Assembly (NCBI GenBank): GCA_000818945.1
Contig: KN805430.1
Location: forward strand, 166,332-193,651
DNA length: 27,320 nt
Direction: 5' to 3'
Origin: Schizochytrium sp. CCTCC M209059
Lineage: Eukaryota > Sar > Bigyra > Thraustochytrida > Thraustochytriidae
The position numbers were made by a program, and so were the translations under genes. Positions 20,028 through 27,320 of the stretch are shown piece after piece. The stretch's first letter is position 1. Every line of letters begins with the position of its first letter. Below the pieces are notes generated by a model that was not told where the DNA came from, ran no database searches, and saw nothing but the letters and a program-made list of their open reading frames with translations.

Positions 20028-20590
20028 GAACCACCTCCACAACTTCCTTGCACGGCACTCCACTCAAACTGGCTGACAGGAAAATCCCAATCATTCTCAA
20101 TCAACATTATCAAACTTTAACGCAGGCCCTCCCACTTCTTTTCCTTTCTTCGTCTTTTCCATCTTCCGGATTCCTCCCTCCTGCCATGGCCGCTTCCGCG
20201 CCTGCAACAGTGGGTCTCTCGTGAAAGATGACGTTAACCCATTCCTTCTCTTCCAGCCTTGGCTCGGGACTCGTCTCGAGTTTCCCTTGCGCCACCCGCG
20301 TGGTGCTTCTCCCACCAGACCTCCCCTCCGCGATTGCGTGGCCCCCAGCCCTCCGCCTCCCCTCCCTGCCATGTATCAGCAAACACAGTTTTAATAATAC
20401 AAAAACAAATACAAGACCCCGTGCTTAGGCGCCGCCCTTCCCCTGGCAGCGAAGTCTAGCCCTTTCAGGGAACGCGGGGATACCATATTAGTCTGAAGAT
20501 ACGCACAGGACCCGGCGGCAGGAGGCTGCAGAGTCGGGACGCTACGAGTTTGAGCGGGGCGCGCAACGAGGGGCGGCGGCGCGCGGGGTG
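20028..20590. other. Intergenic region, pyrimidine-rich, no gene seen
   Basis: Bases 20028-20400 are CT-rich on the plus strand with scattered short ORFs lacking domains. An A-rich patch (20391-20415) is followed by a GC-rich stretch leading into the RPS29 upstream region. I recognise no RNA gene. Confidence 0.4.
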
Positions 20591-20656
20591 CCGCAAGTGG
20601 GGTATAGCGCGGGGCCACAGTGGGGCAGAGCGCGGCGCAAGTGGGCTATAGGGCGG
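20591..20656. repeat. Three tandem 21-22-base repeats upstream of RPS29
   Basis: Units CCGCAAGTGGGGTATAGCGC(GG) at 20591, CCACAGTGGGGCAGAGCGCG(G) at 20615 and CGCAAGTGGGCTATAGGGCG(G) at 20636 share AGTGGG, TATAG or CAGAG, and GCGG. They lie just upstream of the probable first non-coding exon of RPS29, so they are candidate promoter elements. Confidence 0.65.
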
Positions 20657-20732
20657 CGCCAAGAGCGCGGAAACGAGCGGCGGCAGCGCGAGTGGCCGCG
20701 GCGCAGGGCAGACAAGCTTTAGCGAGCACCAG

Positions 20733-21056
20733 GTACGTGCGCGCGCGAGGGCGGCGGCTGCGCGGCGCGGCTGCGCGCGGCGGCTGCGGCGGGCGCGGGA
20801 GGAGGGGGAGGAGGAGGAGGAGGAGTGCCGCAGCCGCTGCGCGCAGCCGAGGTGCCGGCTCGCGGAGCGGGCGGCGAGGATGGAGGGATGAGGTGGATGG
20901 CGAGGACCAGAACCAGCGCGACGAGGACAACGACTACGAAGACCAGGGGGAGCTGGGCGAGGGCGTCGATAACCTGGAGGAGAGATGGATGATGTGGACG
21001 CTGAGACTGACTTTGAGATGTGGACGATCGATTGGTTGACGGGTTGATTTGTGCAG
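20733..21056 (+). other. Probable 5'-UTR intron of RPS29
   Basis: CAG|GTACGT at 20730-20738 is an excellent 5' splice site. TTGATTTGTGCAG, ending at 21056, is a good 3' splice site with a branch-point-like TTGAC/TTGAT just upstream. The 324-base intron would end 25 bases before the RPS29 ATG. A second acceptor (AAACACAG, about 21070-21077) is possible. 5'-UTR introns are common in ribosomal protein genes; this call is from sequence only. Confidence 0.55.
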
Positions 21057-21081
21057 AAACAGTCGTGCAAACACAGGCACC

Positions 21082-21246
21082 ATGACGGACCTCCAGAACA
21101 CCCACCCGCGCAAGTACGGCAAGGGCTCGCGCCAGTGCCGCACGTGCGCGTCGCGCTCCGGCCTCATCCGCAAGTACCACCTCAATATGTGCCGCCAGTG
21201 CTTCCGCGAGCGCGCCACTGATATTGGCTTCAAGAAGTACAGGTAA
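21082..21246 (+). CDS. RPS29: 40S ribosomal protein S29 (uS14)
   Basis: This 54-residue protein is the small, zinc-binding component of the 40S head. The sequence contains HPRKYGKGSRQCRTC, GLIRKYHLNMCRQCFRE and the C-terminal DIGFKKYR, all characteristic of eukaryotic S29. Zinc ligands are C19, C22, C37 and C40 (CxxC-X14-CxxC). Length matches the family (about 56). The ATG at 21082 (CACCATGACG) is the natural start; the frame upstream is open only from a TTG. The upstream region is GC-rich with a tandem repeat and a likely 5'-UTR intron. It converges with the TrpCF gene across about 930 bases. Confidence 0.97.
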   Translation: MTDLQNTHPRKYGKGSRQCRTCASRSGLIRKYHLNMCRQCFRERATDIGFKKYR

Positions 21247-22176
21247 ACGGCGCTCTTAAGCGGCGGCGTGTGCCCTGTCTTGAGAAGGGCAGGTTGCTCA
21301 CTCCAGCTTGGGATGTCGTAACCTTTTGAGACCAGCAGCGATTGCGGCGTACGTAAATTGATGCAATCTTGGCCTTTGCCTTTCACACTCTTTTCTTTTC
21401 TTGTTTTCGATTCTTTGGTATTCAAGCTTGCTTGCTTGCTTGCTTGCTTTCCTTCTTGCCGCAGTTAAAATAGAAGAAGTCTTTTTCCCTTGCCCTCTAC
21501 CACGAGTTTGCGAAATCGAGGAGAATGAAGAAGACGACCAGAACCGAGATCAAGACACCTACATATACGGCGAGACGACCGAAATCCTCCGAAAATTGGA
21601 CCCTGGGGGGTCAGGCTGACACGCACTTGAAACCTACGCGCTCTTGTCGAACCTTGCGGAGCTTCTAGCAGGCAAAAGCGCGCAGTATACGTATTTTCAT
21701 CACAAGGGGCATGTTCAGAGTGCTGCCTTGCTTCCTCATAATTTGTCTCATGGTCATTTTCGGGGGAAATCGACCGAGTCGGCAAGTACTGTTGACGATG
21801 ACAGTGTTGAGACTGAACCTCGCAGGTGACGGCAAATCTTCTGCGGAAGGTCGATGCGAACCTTGAACATTGGGTTTCTCGAATGCTCGAGAGTTTTGAC
21901 TCTCATTGGCGCTTTACCTGGCGCTTTTGAGTCTAGGCATTGTCTAACCTCATTCTCACCACCCTACGTGCCCCGAACAAGCGATAATTTCCACCTTTGA
22001 AGTTGCCTGAATTCGCACGCTTCGAGCCGAGCCGAAGCCAGTCGTCCTCGCCGCGGTCTGCAAACACAAGAACAAATTGCCGCATAGGCCAAGGCCAAAA
22101 CTCTCCGTATACTTTTTCATCCACCGCCTGGACGGCACAATGTAATGCGGTAAAGAAGCCAAACCAAAAAATACTT
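21247..22176. other. Convergent intergenic region between RPS29 and TrpCF
   Basis: This contains the 3' UTRs of both neighbours. A GCTT microsatellite lies at about 21426-21449. Near 21890-21936, GACTC and GAGTC are inverted around a duplicated TGGCGCTTT, forming a weak hairpin. A non-ATG ORF ending at 21619 has an acidic translation, but I do not support it as a gene. Nothing else is recognised. Confidence 0.45.
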
Positions 22177-24228
22177 TTATGATGATGATGATGATGTGGC
22201 GGGCGCGGCAGCGCTCGTGTCCTTTGCGGCCTTGACGAAAGCGCGGATCTTATCGTGGTCCTTGACGCCGGCGCTAGCCTCAACGCCACTGGCCACATCA
22301 ACGCACCAGGGTTTGGCAACGGCCACAGCTTCGGCAACGTTTTCTGGGGTCAGACCTCCAGCCATGACGAGGGGCAGGCTGTCGCGCTCTGCAAGCTTTT
22401 TCGCGATATTCCAGTCAAACGTCTTGCCTGTGCCTCCCGTAGCGCCGCCCTTGATGCTCGTGTCGAGTAAGAGCGCGCTGGCGGGCCCTTTCTCAAGAGC
22501 GGCAACATCAATGGGCAGAATATCCTCCGAGGCAGTAGCCTGTGCATCGACGTGGACAACACGAATCACCGGCAAGGCGCACTGTGCCTCGTACTCGGGA
22601 GCCTCCGAGCTGTGTAGCTGAATCAGGTCCACGCCTGCCTCAAGTGCGAGCTTGTTCACCTCATTAAGCGGCTGGTTCATAAAAACGCCCACGAGAAGAG
22701 GCCGCGCTTGACCGCGACATGCCTGGCTAATGATGTCGCCCCAGAGCTGAAACCATGACTTTTCAACGCGTACGCGCTTGCCGGCGTTCCTGCGCTCGGC
22801 CTCATCCTCATCGACATCGTCTTCATCCTCGTCATCTTCGACTTCGACCTCGTCCTCGTCGAGACCATTTACGTCTGAACTTCCTCCCTGATTTTGATCA
22901 GCAGATTTATGATCATTGGTCCGGGCTTCGATTACAGAGGATTCGATCTCGTTTGCCCCGTTTGCAGGTTTCGAGCTTTCCTCGCTATCCTTAGAGGAGC
23001 TCTTGTTCTTGTGACTGCCCTTTCTCCGCCGAGACTTCCGAACCTTGGTCTGGCCGTTGCCGCAGCATTTGCCCTTGCCCTTGCCGGCCCCGCATTCCTT
23101 GCCGCAGGGGCGCGCATCTCCTGAGGCCGAGCCCGCAAAAACTGACATAAGGTCGATACGGCCCTCGCGCTCACGGTAGTCGCGAATTACGCTCACAATC
23201 TTCTTTGCAGTCTCCATATCCACGTACCGCGATGACTTTTTCACAAAAATGAGCCCAATCATGTCAGCACCTGCCTTTGCGGCAGTAAGCGCTGCGTCTG
23301 GGTCATTCATGCCGCAAATCTTCACAAGAGGCGCTTGCTCCTGCGCAGTCGTCTCGCGCACGAGACTGGAAATCATTTCGGTTGGATTAGGGGCACGCAT
23401 GAGCGTCTCGCCCACGAGCAGACCGCTAATTCCACCGTGCTCCTCGTACTTGCGCACATCCTCGCGGGACTTGATTCCGCTGAGGGCCAGGACACGAGTT
23501 GACACGGCCTCTCCGGCTTCCTGCACAACGCGTGCAATGCGCGGGGTCGTCTCCATATCAACTTTGAAGGTGTGGAGGTTGCGGTTGTTCACTCCAAGAA
23601 CCTTGGCGCCGGCGCGCAGAGCAATCTCTGTCTCCTCCTCGTTGACAACTTCGACAAGAGGCTCCATCTTGAGCTCACGCGAGCGCTTCAGCAGCGCCGT
23701 CAGCTGGTCTTCATTGAGCACGCTCAGCATGAGAAGAACGGTGTCGGCGCCGTATGCGCGTGCTTCAAGCAGCTGGTACTCGTCGACGATAAAATCTTTG
23801 CGCAGCACGAGCGTGCGAAAGCCGCCGAGCTGAGTGATCTCGTCGACGGCCCTGCGCACGGCAAGCATATCGTCCAGCGTTCCCTTGAACCACTTGGGTT
23901 CTGTAAGGACGGACACGAGGCCAGCGCCGGCTTTGGCATACTTTGCTGCTTGCTCGGCCGGGTCGAGGTCGGTTGCGATGTCGCCCTTACTCGGAGATGC
24001 GCGCTTGAACTCGGCGGCAACGAACATCTCGTCGACGCGCTCACCATGCTCTTTGATGGCCTCGAACAAGTCCAAAGGGTCACCGAGTTCCATTTCGCGG
24101 ACCTTGATCAGCTCCTTTAGCTGCTTCGCCTCCACGGTCTTGCTCGCATCAGCGACGTCCAGCTTGCGCTGCTCCACGATCATCTCGAGCTTTGACATTT
24201 TCTTCTCCGAGGCTCCTTCGGACGCCAT
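22177..24228 (-). CDS. Bifunctional indole-3-glycerol-phosphate synthase / phosphoribosylanthranilate isomerase (TrpC-TrpF)
   Basis: This 683-residue fusion catalyses the TrpF isomerase step and the TrpC step to indole-glycerol phosphate in tryptophan synthesis. The TrpC barrel is residues about 12-295: EFKRASPSKG (K75), VLRKDF (catalytic Lys K144), EPLVEV (E193), LGVNNRNL (N214-N217) and LALSGI. The TrpF barrel is residues about 300-670: KICGMNDPDAA (C305), LLLDT (D589), GGTGKTFDW, VMAGGLTPENV and VDVASGVE. All key residues are present. The TrpF half is interrupted at about 356-505 by a Cys-, Lys/Ser- and Asp/Glu-rich insertion. The domain order is as in the E. coli fusion, without the glutaminase domain of fungal TrpC. 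The ATG at 24228 (GGAGGCGACCATGGCG read on the minus strand as ACCATGGCG) is chosen; the longer frame starts from a TTG. I see no clear plastid-targeting peptide. The C-terminus ends in a poly-Ser run. Confidence 0.95.
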   Translation of the reverse strand: MASEGASEKKMSKLEMIVEQRKLDVADASKTVEAKQLKELIKVREMELGDPLDLFEAIKEHGERVDEMFVAAEFKRASPSKGDIATDLDPAEQAAKYAKAGAGLVSVLTEPKWFKGTLDDMLAVRRAVDEITQLGGFRTLVLRKDFIVDEYQLLEARAYGADTVLLMLSVLNEDQLTALLKRSRELKMEPLVEVVNEEETEIALRAGAKVLGVNNRNLHTFKVDMETTPRIARVVQEAGEAVSTRVLALSGIKSREDVRKYEEHGGISGLLVGETLMRAPNPTEMISSLVRETTAQEQAPLVKICGMNDPDAALTAAKAGADMIGLIFVKKSSRYVDMETAKKIVSVIRDYREREGRIDLMSVFAGSASGDARPCGKECGAGKGKGKCCGNGQTKVRKSRRRKGSHKNKSSSKDSEESSKPANGANEIESSVIEARTNDHKSADQNQGGSSDVNGLDEDEVEVEDDEDEDDVDEDEAERRNAGKRVRVEKSWFQLWGDIISQACRGQARPLLVGVFMNQPLNEVNKLALEAGVDLIQLHSSEAPEYEAQCALPVIRVVHVDAQATASEDILPIDVAALEKGPASALLLDTSIKGGATGGTGKTFDWNIAKKLAERDSLPLVMAGGLTPENVAEAVAVAKPWCVDVASGVEASAGVKDHDKIRAFVKAAKDTSAAAPATSSSSS

Positions 24229-24877
24229 GGTGGCGACGTGCTCCGCCGCGAAGCGCTCCAAGGGGCAGCAGCCCCGCTTGCCGCGCTGTGTTACGCTGCG
24301 CTGCGCCTCTTTCGCGTCGCCTCGCGCCGCGCCGCGGCGTCTCTCGCGTCCTCCACGCGCCGCTGCGTCGCCGTCTCGGTGTTTGCGGCTCTGCTGCTAT
24401 TCTCAGTTTGCACGCGTGACGGACGGTCTGGGCTAGATATATACCTCATGTGTGCTTACTTGTCATCTGGGCTTGGCTGCGGCGCAATCTCGGTTCGCGA
24501 ACAATTGCCACTTGAACGCTTTGGACTTTTGTTGCCGTGCGCTGCACCGCTTTCGACTTCAACTTGACGTACACATCATGATTCTGATTACCTGAAAAGA
24601 GAAAGTCCAAGTCATGGCTTACCGGAAATGATAGATCAGTTCCTCTTGTCAGCTTGACGATCATAGAGACCCTCAGCGTAGAAATATGATTATGATTGAG
24701 TCCTCATGATTCGCTTGCTGAGCATTGGCTAGGCCTACTTTCAAGATTGGTCTCAATCTTCTGAGAAATGATCAAACATTCAAGAAAGATTGACGTCAGG
24801 AAATGTTTAGGTGGAAGTTCTTGCAGCATCCCCAAAATGGGGAGGGGGGGGGGAGAAGAAGAAGGAGAAGAAGTCAA
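24229..24877. promoter_or_regulatory. Upstream region of TrpCF / downstream of NASP-like gene
   Basis: About 650 bases. The GC-rich part next to TrpCF (24229-24400) is probably its 5' UTR. TAGATATATAC at 24434-24444 reads as a TATA-like GTATATATCTA on the minus strand, about 205 bases before the ATG, and is a possible core promoter. Beyond it the sequence is AT-richer with repeated TCATGATT/ATGATT words (24575-24715). A G-run lies at 24842-24853, next to the NASP stop. No gene was found. Confidence 0.4.
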
Positions 24878-26824
24878 TCAAGTTGAGCTAGTCTCCACGT
24901 TTTTTGCTCGCTTACTGGCACCCTCGCCCGCAGCGACTTCTGCCTTGCGCTTGTTGGCCGCGGCAACATCATCCTCGGCCCCTGCCTTGGGATTGTCGTC
25001 CACGGCCCCATCCTTGGAAGAAGCTTGAGAAGGAGATTCGTTCTTGCTTGGCGGCGCGGCCTTTTTCCGCGCTTGCAAGAGGTTCGTAGGGCCGGCTGCA
25101 GGAACCGCAGCGTCCCCGCTAAATGCGGCAGAGGGTTTGTCAAATCCGGTAGTGGTCGTCGTGGATGACGTCTTATCATCGCCGTCGGCATTGGCAGAGC
25201 CCATGGCGTCCTCGACAACGTCGCCAGCGGAACCTGTGAGCGCTCGCGTGGCCTCGGGGTTCTCGAGAACGATAAAGATATCATCGACCTTCATCTTGAG
25301 TTCATCGACCATGCCGAGAAAGTCGCGCGTTGCTTCATCCTCGCTTTCCGCTTCCTCCTTGGATGGGAGGACCTTGAGCAAAGCCTGCAGCTGCTCCGAG
25401 GCTCTAGCCAGCGCCCCTTTCTCCTCTGCAGAGAGAGGAGGGTCCTCGCCTTCCTGCTTGTCGCTCGCCGCCGGGGCCTTGGCCTCCTTTCCAGTTTTGG
25501 GTGCCTTGCTCTTGGATCCCGTGTCTGCCTCGTCGTCTTCGTCCTCGTCTTCGTCTTTGTCCCCAGTGTCGGCCTTGGCAGCGGCGGACGAGTCCGAGGT
25601 CTCAACTCGAACGTGGTCAAGGGCCTTGACAATCGCCTCAATGTCCGCGGTAGCCTCATTGCGGAGGCCCTGACGATGAAGCGCAACGTGGCACATAGCA
25701 GAGAGGTAATGTCGCAACGCGTGAATCTGGTGCACGCGCATCTCGGGAATGGTGTCAACGCTCGAGGAGCAAAACACGTGCGCAGTGGCCAGATGAGTGT
25801 GAATGTCGGCGAGGTCGAGATGCGGCGATTTTGATACGTCCTTTGGGTTTGCGGCATCTCGCTCGTGTGCTTTGCTGAGGCTCTTGCCGTAGTCCTCGAC
25901 AGAGGCCTCGAAAAGACCACGCTCCATGCTCAGGTCACCGAGACGAAGGTAAATATTGACCATCTTGGCGCGGACATAGTCTGTCACAGCGTCGCCGTGA
26001 TTGGCGGCTTCGATCTTGGCAAGAATGACGCGTGCGCTCTCGAGAGTTTCCCACGCGATGCTCATGAGCTCTTCAATATCTTCAGCGCTCATACTGGACT
26101 CGTTACTCGGGGGTTCTTCCGGGGCACCATTTGGTGTTGTGTCGGCGGAGTTTGCGGCGGGGCTGTTTTTCTTTTCGTCGCTATTGCCGGTAGAACTAGC
26201 GTGACCTGCAGGCGGTTGTGCCGTCACGGAAGCGCCAAGATTGGTGCCAACCAATTGCTGCTGCCACTGTTTCAGGACCTCGTCGGACGGGTCTTTGTTG
26301 TGATTTTTCTTGTACTCATTGATGAGCTCGTTGAGGATGGTGTCGGCGTCAATGCCTCCGGGGGCAGTGGGCTCAGGATTGGCAGAGTCTTCGACGTCCT
26401 TGCTCTCGTCTTTGTCTTCCTTGTTCTCCGCGCTCTCGTGGCCGTTTGCAGGCGTCATTGTCGAGGAGTTGGAGGACGCTGATGAGGACGACGATGAGGA
26501 CGACGAGGTCGCGGCTACAGCCGCGGTAGCATCTGCAGCGGCTTCCTTGGCTTCAGCAGGAGGTTCTTCCTTCTTGTGCTTAACGGACTCGCCAAAGACG
26601 TTCGACGAGCTCTCGACCTGGAGCAGGCACGCGTTGCCATATTCAAAGTAGAGCGGCGCGACGGCCGCTCCAAGGTCGCCATGTTCTTCCACGAGTTCAC
26701 CGAGGAGCGCGCCGAGTTTCTCGACGGCGTGCTCGTACTTTTTATCCTTGAGCAGCTGCTTGCCCTCCTTGAAGGCCTCAAGGCCCTCTGCGAGTTGGAG
26801 CTGCTCCAGGATGCCCTCCGACAT
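24878..26824 (-). CDS. NASP/SHNi-TPR histone chaperone
   Basis: Proteins of the NASP/Sim3/Hif1 family escort histones H3-H4 (and H1) to the nucleus. The 648-residue protein shows TPR1 at about 17-70 (EAFKEGKQLLKDKKYEHAVE, then PLYFEYGNACL). A long Ser/Ala/Glu/Asp-rich insertion spans about 80-250. SHNi-type TPR repeats occupy about 255-385 (AWETLESARVIL, VNIYLRLGDLSMERGLFEASVEDY, LDLADIHTHLATAHVF, RHYLSAMCHVAL). An acidic stretch lies at 418-435, a helix at about 465-525 and a bipartite-type basic C-terminus at 625-641 (KRKAEV, SKRAKN) that should be an NLS. A TPR interrupted by an acidic insertion is diagnostic of NASP. The ATG at 26824 is preceded only by GC-rich non-ATG frame. The gene is divergent from the gene at the right edge. 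Confidence 0.88.
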   Translation of the reverse strand: MSEGILEQLQLAEGLEAFKEGKQLLKDKKYEHAVEKLGALLGELVEEHGDLGAAVAPLYFEYGNACLLQVESSSNVFGESVKHKKEEPPAEAKEAAADATAAVAATSSSSSSSSSASSNSSTMTPANGHESAENKEDKDESKDVEDSANPEPTAPGGIDADTILNELINEYKKNHNKDPSDEVLKQWQQQLVGTNLGASVTAQPPAGHASSTGNSDEKKNSPAANSADTTPNGAPEEPPSNESSMSAEDIEELMSIAWETLESARVILAKIEAANHGDAVTDYVRAKMVNIYLRLGDLSMERGLFEASVEDYGKSLSKAHERDAANPKDVSKSPHLDLADIHTHLATAHVFCSSSVDTIPEMRVHQIHALRHYLSAMCHVALHRQGLRNEATADIEAIVKALDHVRVETSDSSAAAKADTGDKDEDEDEDDEADTGSKSKAPKTGKEAKAPAASDKQEGEDPPLSAEEKGALARASEQLQALLKVLPSKEEAESEDEATRDFLGMVDELKMKVDDIFIVLENPEATRALTGSAGDVVEDAMGSANADGDDKTSSTTTTTGFDKPSAAFSGDAAVPAAGPTNLLQARKKAAPPSKNESPSQASSKDGAVDDNPKAGAEDDVAAANKRKAEVAAGEGASKRAKNVETSST

Positions 26825-27253
26825 CTTCTCTTCTCCTCTCCACCTCTTCGCGCAGAGCCGAGTAAAGCGGAGCAGAGCAGAGCAGAGCGCGGCGCGGCGG
26901 GCTGGCTGGCGGGCTGGCGCGCAGGCGGCCGGGGCGCAGCAAAAGGTCGCAGACGCAGCGGCGGCGGCGGCGGCAGCTCCGTGCGTCGGGATTCGGGGTC
27001 TGGTGGTGGTTGGGTTCGCCGCCCTTGTAAACAACTTGAGGTTTAAAAAAGTTCGTCGGTCGTTAGGTGCAGCTCGGCGTGCGAAGGTCGCTCGCTCTCG
27101 AGGCAGACAGAACTCGGACGCGCTGCGAGGCCGCGCTCTCGGGCCCGGCCGGCGAGCGACGCGCGCAGGCACGCAGAAGATCACCTGGCCGCCCCTCGCG
27201 CGCCCGCCCGTCGGCCAGCCGCAGACGCACGGCGAAGACAAGCCGCACGCAGG
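26825..27253. promoter_or_regulatory. Divergent intergenic region, NASP-like and HAD-like genes
   Basis: About 430 bases between divergent start codons, so both promoters probably overlap here. The sequence is mainly GC-rich, with a single AT-rich patch GGTTTAAAAAAGTT (27041-27054), the only TATA-like candidate for either direction. CGG/GGC triplet runs occur near 26955-26975. Confidence 0.45.
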
Positions 27254-27320
27254 ATGGCGGCAGCGGCAACGGCGGCACAACGCCGCGTCCGCGTCATCTT
27301 CTCGGACCTCGACGTGCGTG
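27254..27320 (+). CDS. Partial gene: start of a probable HAD-superfamily phosphatase (runs off the right edge)
   Basis: The ATG at 27254 begins MAAAATAAQRRVRVIFSDLD. The string VIFSDLD is the classic HAD motif I (hhhhDxDG[T/V]), with both catalytic Asp present, as in mannosyl-3-phosphoglycerate-type phosphatases. Instead of the expected Gly-Thr codons, the next bases are GTGCGTG, a plausible 5' splice site, so the first exon probably ends at 27313. Only 20 codons are visible, so neither the substrate nor family membership can be settled. Confidence 0.5.
   Translation, partial: MAAAATAAQRRVRVIFSDLDVR

Noticed and set aside
20465..21070. 201-codon minus-strand ORF upstream of RPS29
   Set aside because: It is Arg/Ser/Pro-rich from GC-rich promoter DNA and overlaps the proposed leader intron; no motif.
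21401..21619. Plus-strand ORF with a signal-peptide-like N-terminus and acidic tail
   Set aside because: It has no ATG (TTG start). The hydrophobic leader comes from a GCTT microsatellite and the region fits RPS29 3' UTR.
21890..21936. Inverted GACTC/GAGTC around duplicated TGGCGCTTT, terminator-like
   Set aside because: The stem is only five base pairs with a long loop, and this is a eukaryotic convergent 3' region.
16356..24228. PRPS-like and TrpC-TrpF genes as a PRPP/tryptophan gene cluster
   Set aside because: They are on opposite strands, over 4 kb apart, with RPS29 and unrelated ORFs between them; probably chance.
1..27320. CRISPR arrays, bacterial operons or mobile-element genes
   Set aside because: There are no spacer-repeat arrays, transposase or reverse-transcriptase motifs; all identified genes are eukaryotic housekeeping or chromatin types.

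Overview
This is a eukaryotic nuclear window. It is GC-rich and intron-poor, and nearly every gene is a single long uninterrupted reading frame. The genes encode clearly eukaryotic products: an FG nucleoporin, a WD40-bromodomain protein, a NASP-type histone chaperone, cytosolic ribosomal protein S29/uS14 and a His-rich eukaryotic-type UreG. Abundant poly-Ser and poly-Gln tracts and a fused TrpC-TrpF enzyme without a glutaminase domain are also present. A protist such as a thraustochytrid-like stramenopile fits best, but this is an inference from style and gene content; no taxonomic marker was compared.

Layout from left to right. Bases 1-1000 hold no gene I can support. A Nup58-like FG nucleoporin (minus, 1001-3238) is divergently paired, across about 1.4 kb, with a 3061-residue BRWD/PHIP-like protein (plus, 4640-13825). 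That protein faces urease accessory GTPase UreG (minus, 14622-15476) across a 433-base run of N bordered by C-rich sequence. UreG is divergent from a ribose-phosphate pyrophosphokinase-like gene (plus, ending 17913), whose 5' end appears to be broken by a frameshift or missequenced. From 17.9 to 20.6 kb lies the least conventional stretch. It contains an old direct duplication (about 18612-18990 and 19209-19583) carrying two related small ORFs, followed by a short secreted-protein ORF (19743-20027). RPS29 (21082-21246) probably has a 5'-UTR intron. On the minus strand follow TrpC-TrpF (22177-24228), with a large insertion inside its TrpF barrel, and a NASP/SHNi-TPR histone chaperone (24878-26824). 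A plus-strand gene starting at 27254 begins a HAD-type phosphatase motif and runs off the edge, probably into an intron.

The genes do not form a pathway or operon. Two are chromatin factors (BRWD-like and NASP-like) and two touch PRPP/tryptophan chemistry (PRPS-like and TrpCF), but the spacing and mixed strands suggest ordinary eukaryotic gene order. The observations most worth following are the TrpF-barrel insertion, the PRPS-like protein with altered PRPP-site residues and a membrane-anchor-like N-terminus, the AP2-like motif at the end of the BRWD-like protein, and the duplicated small-ORF locus.
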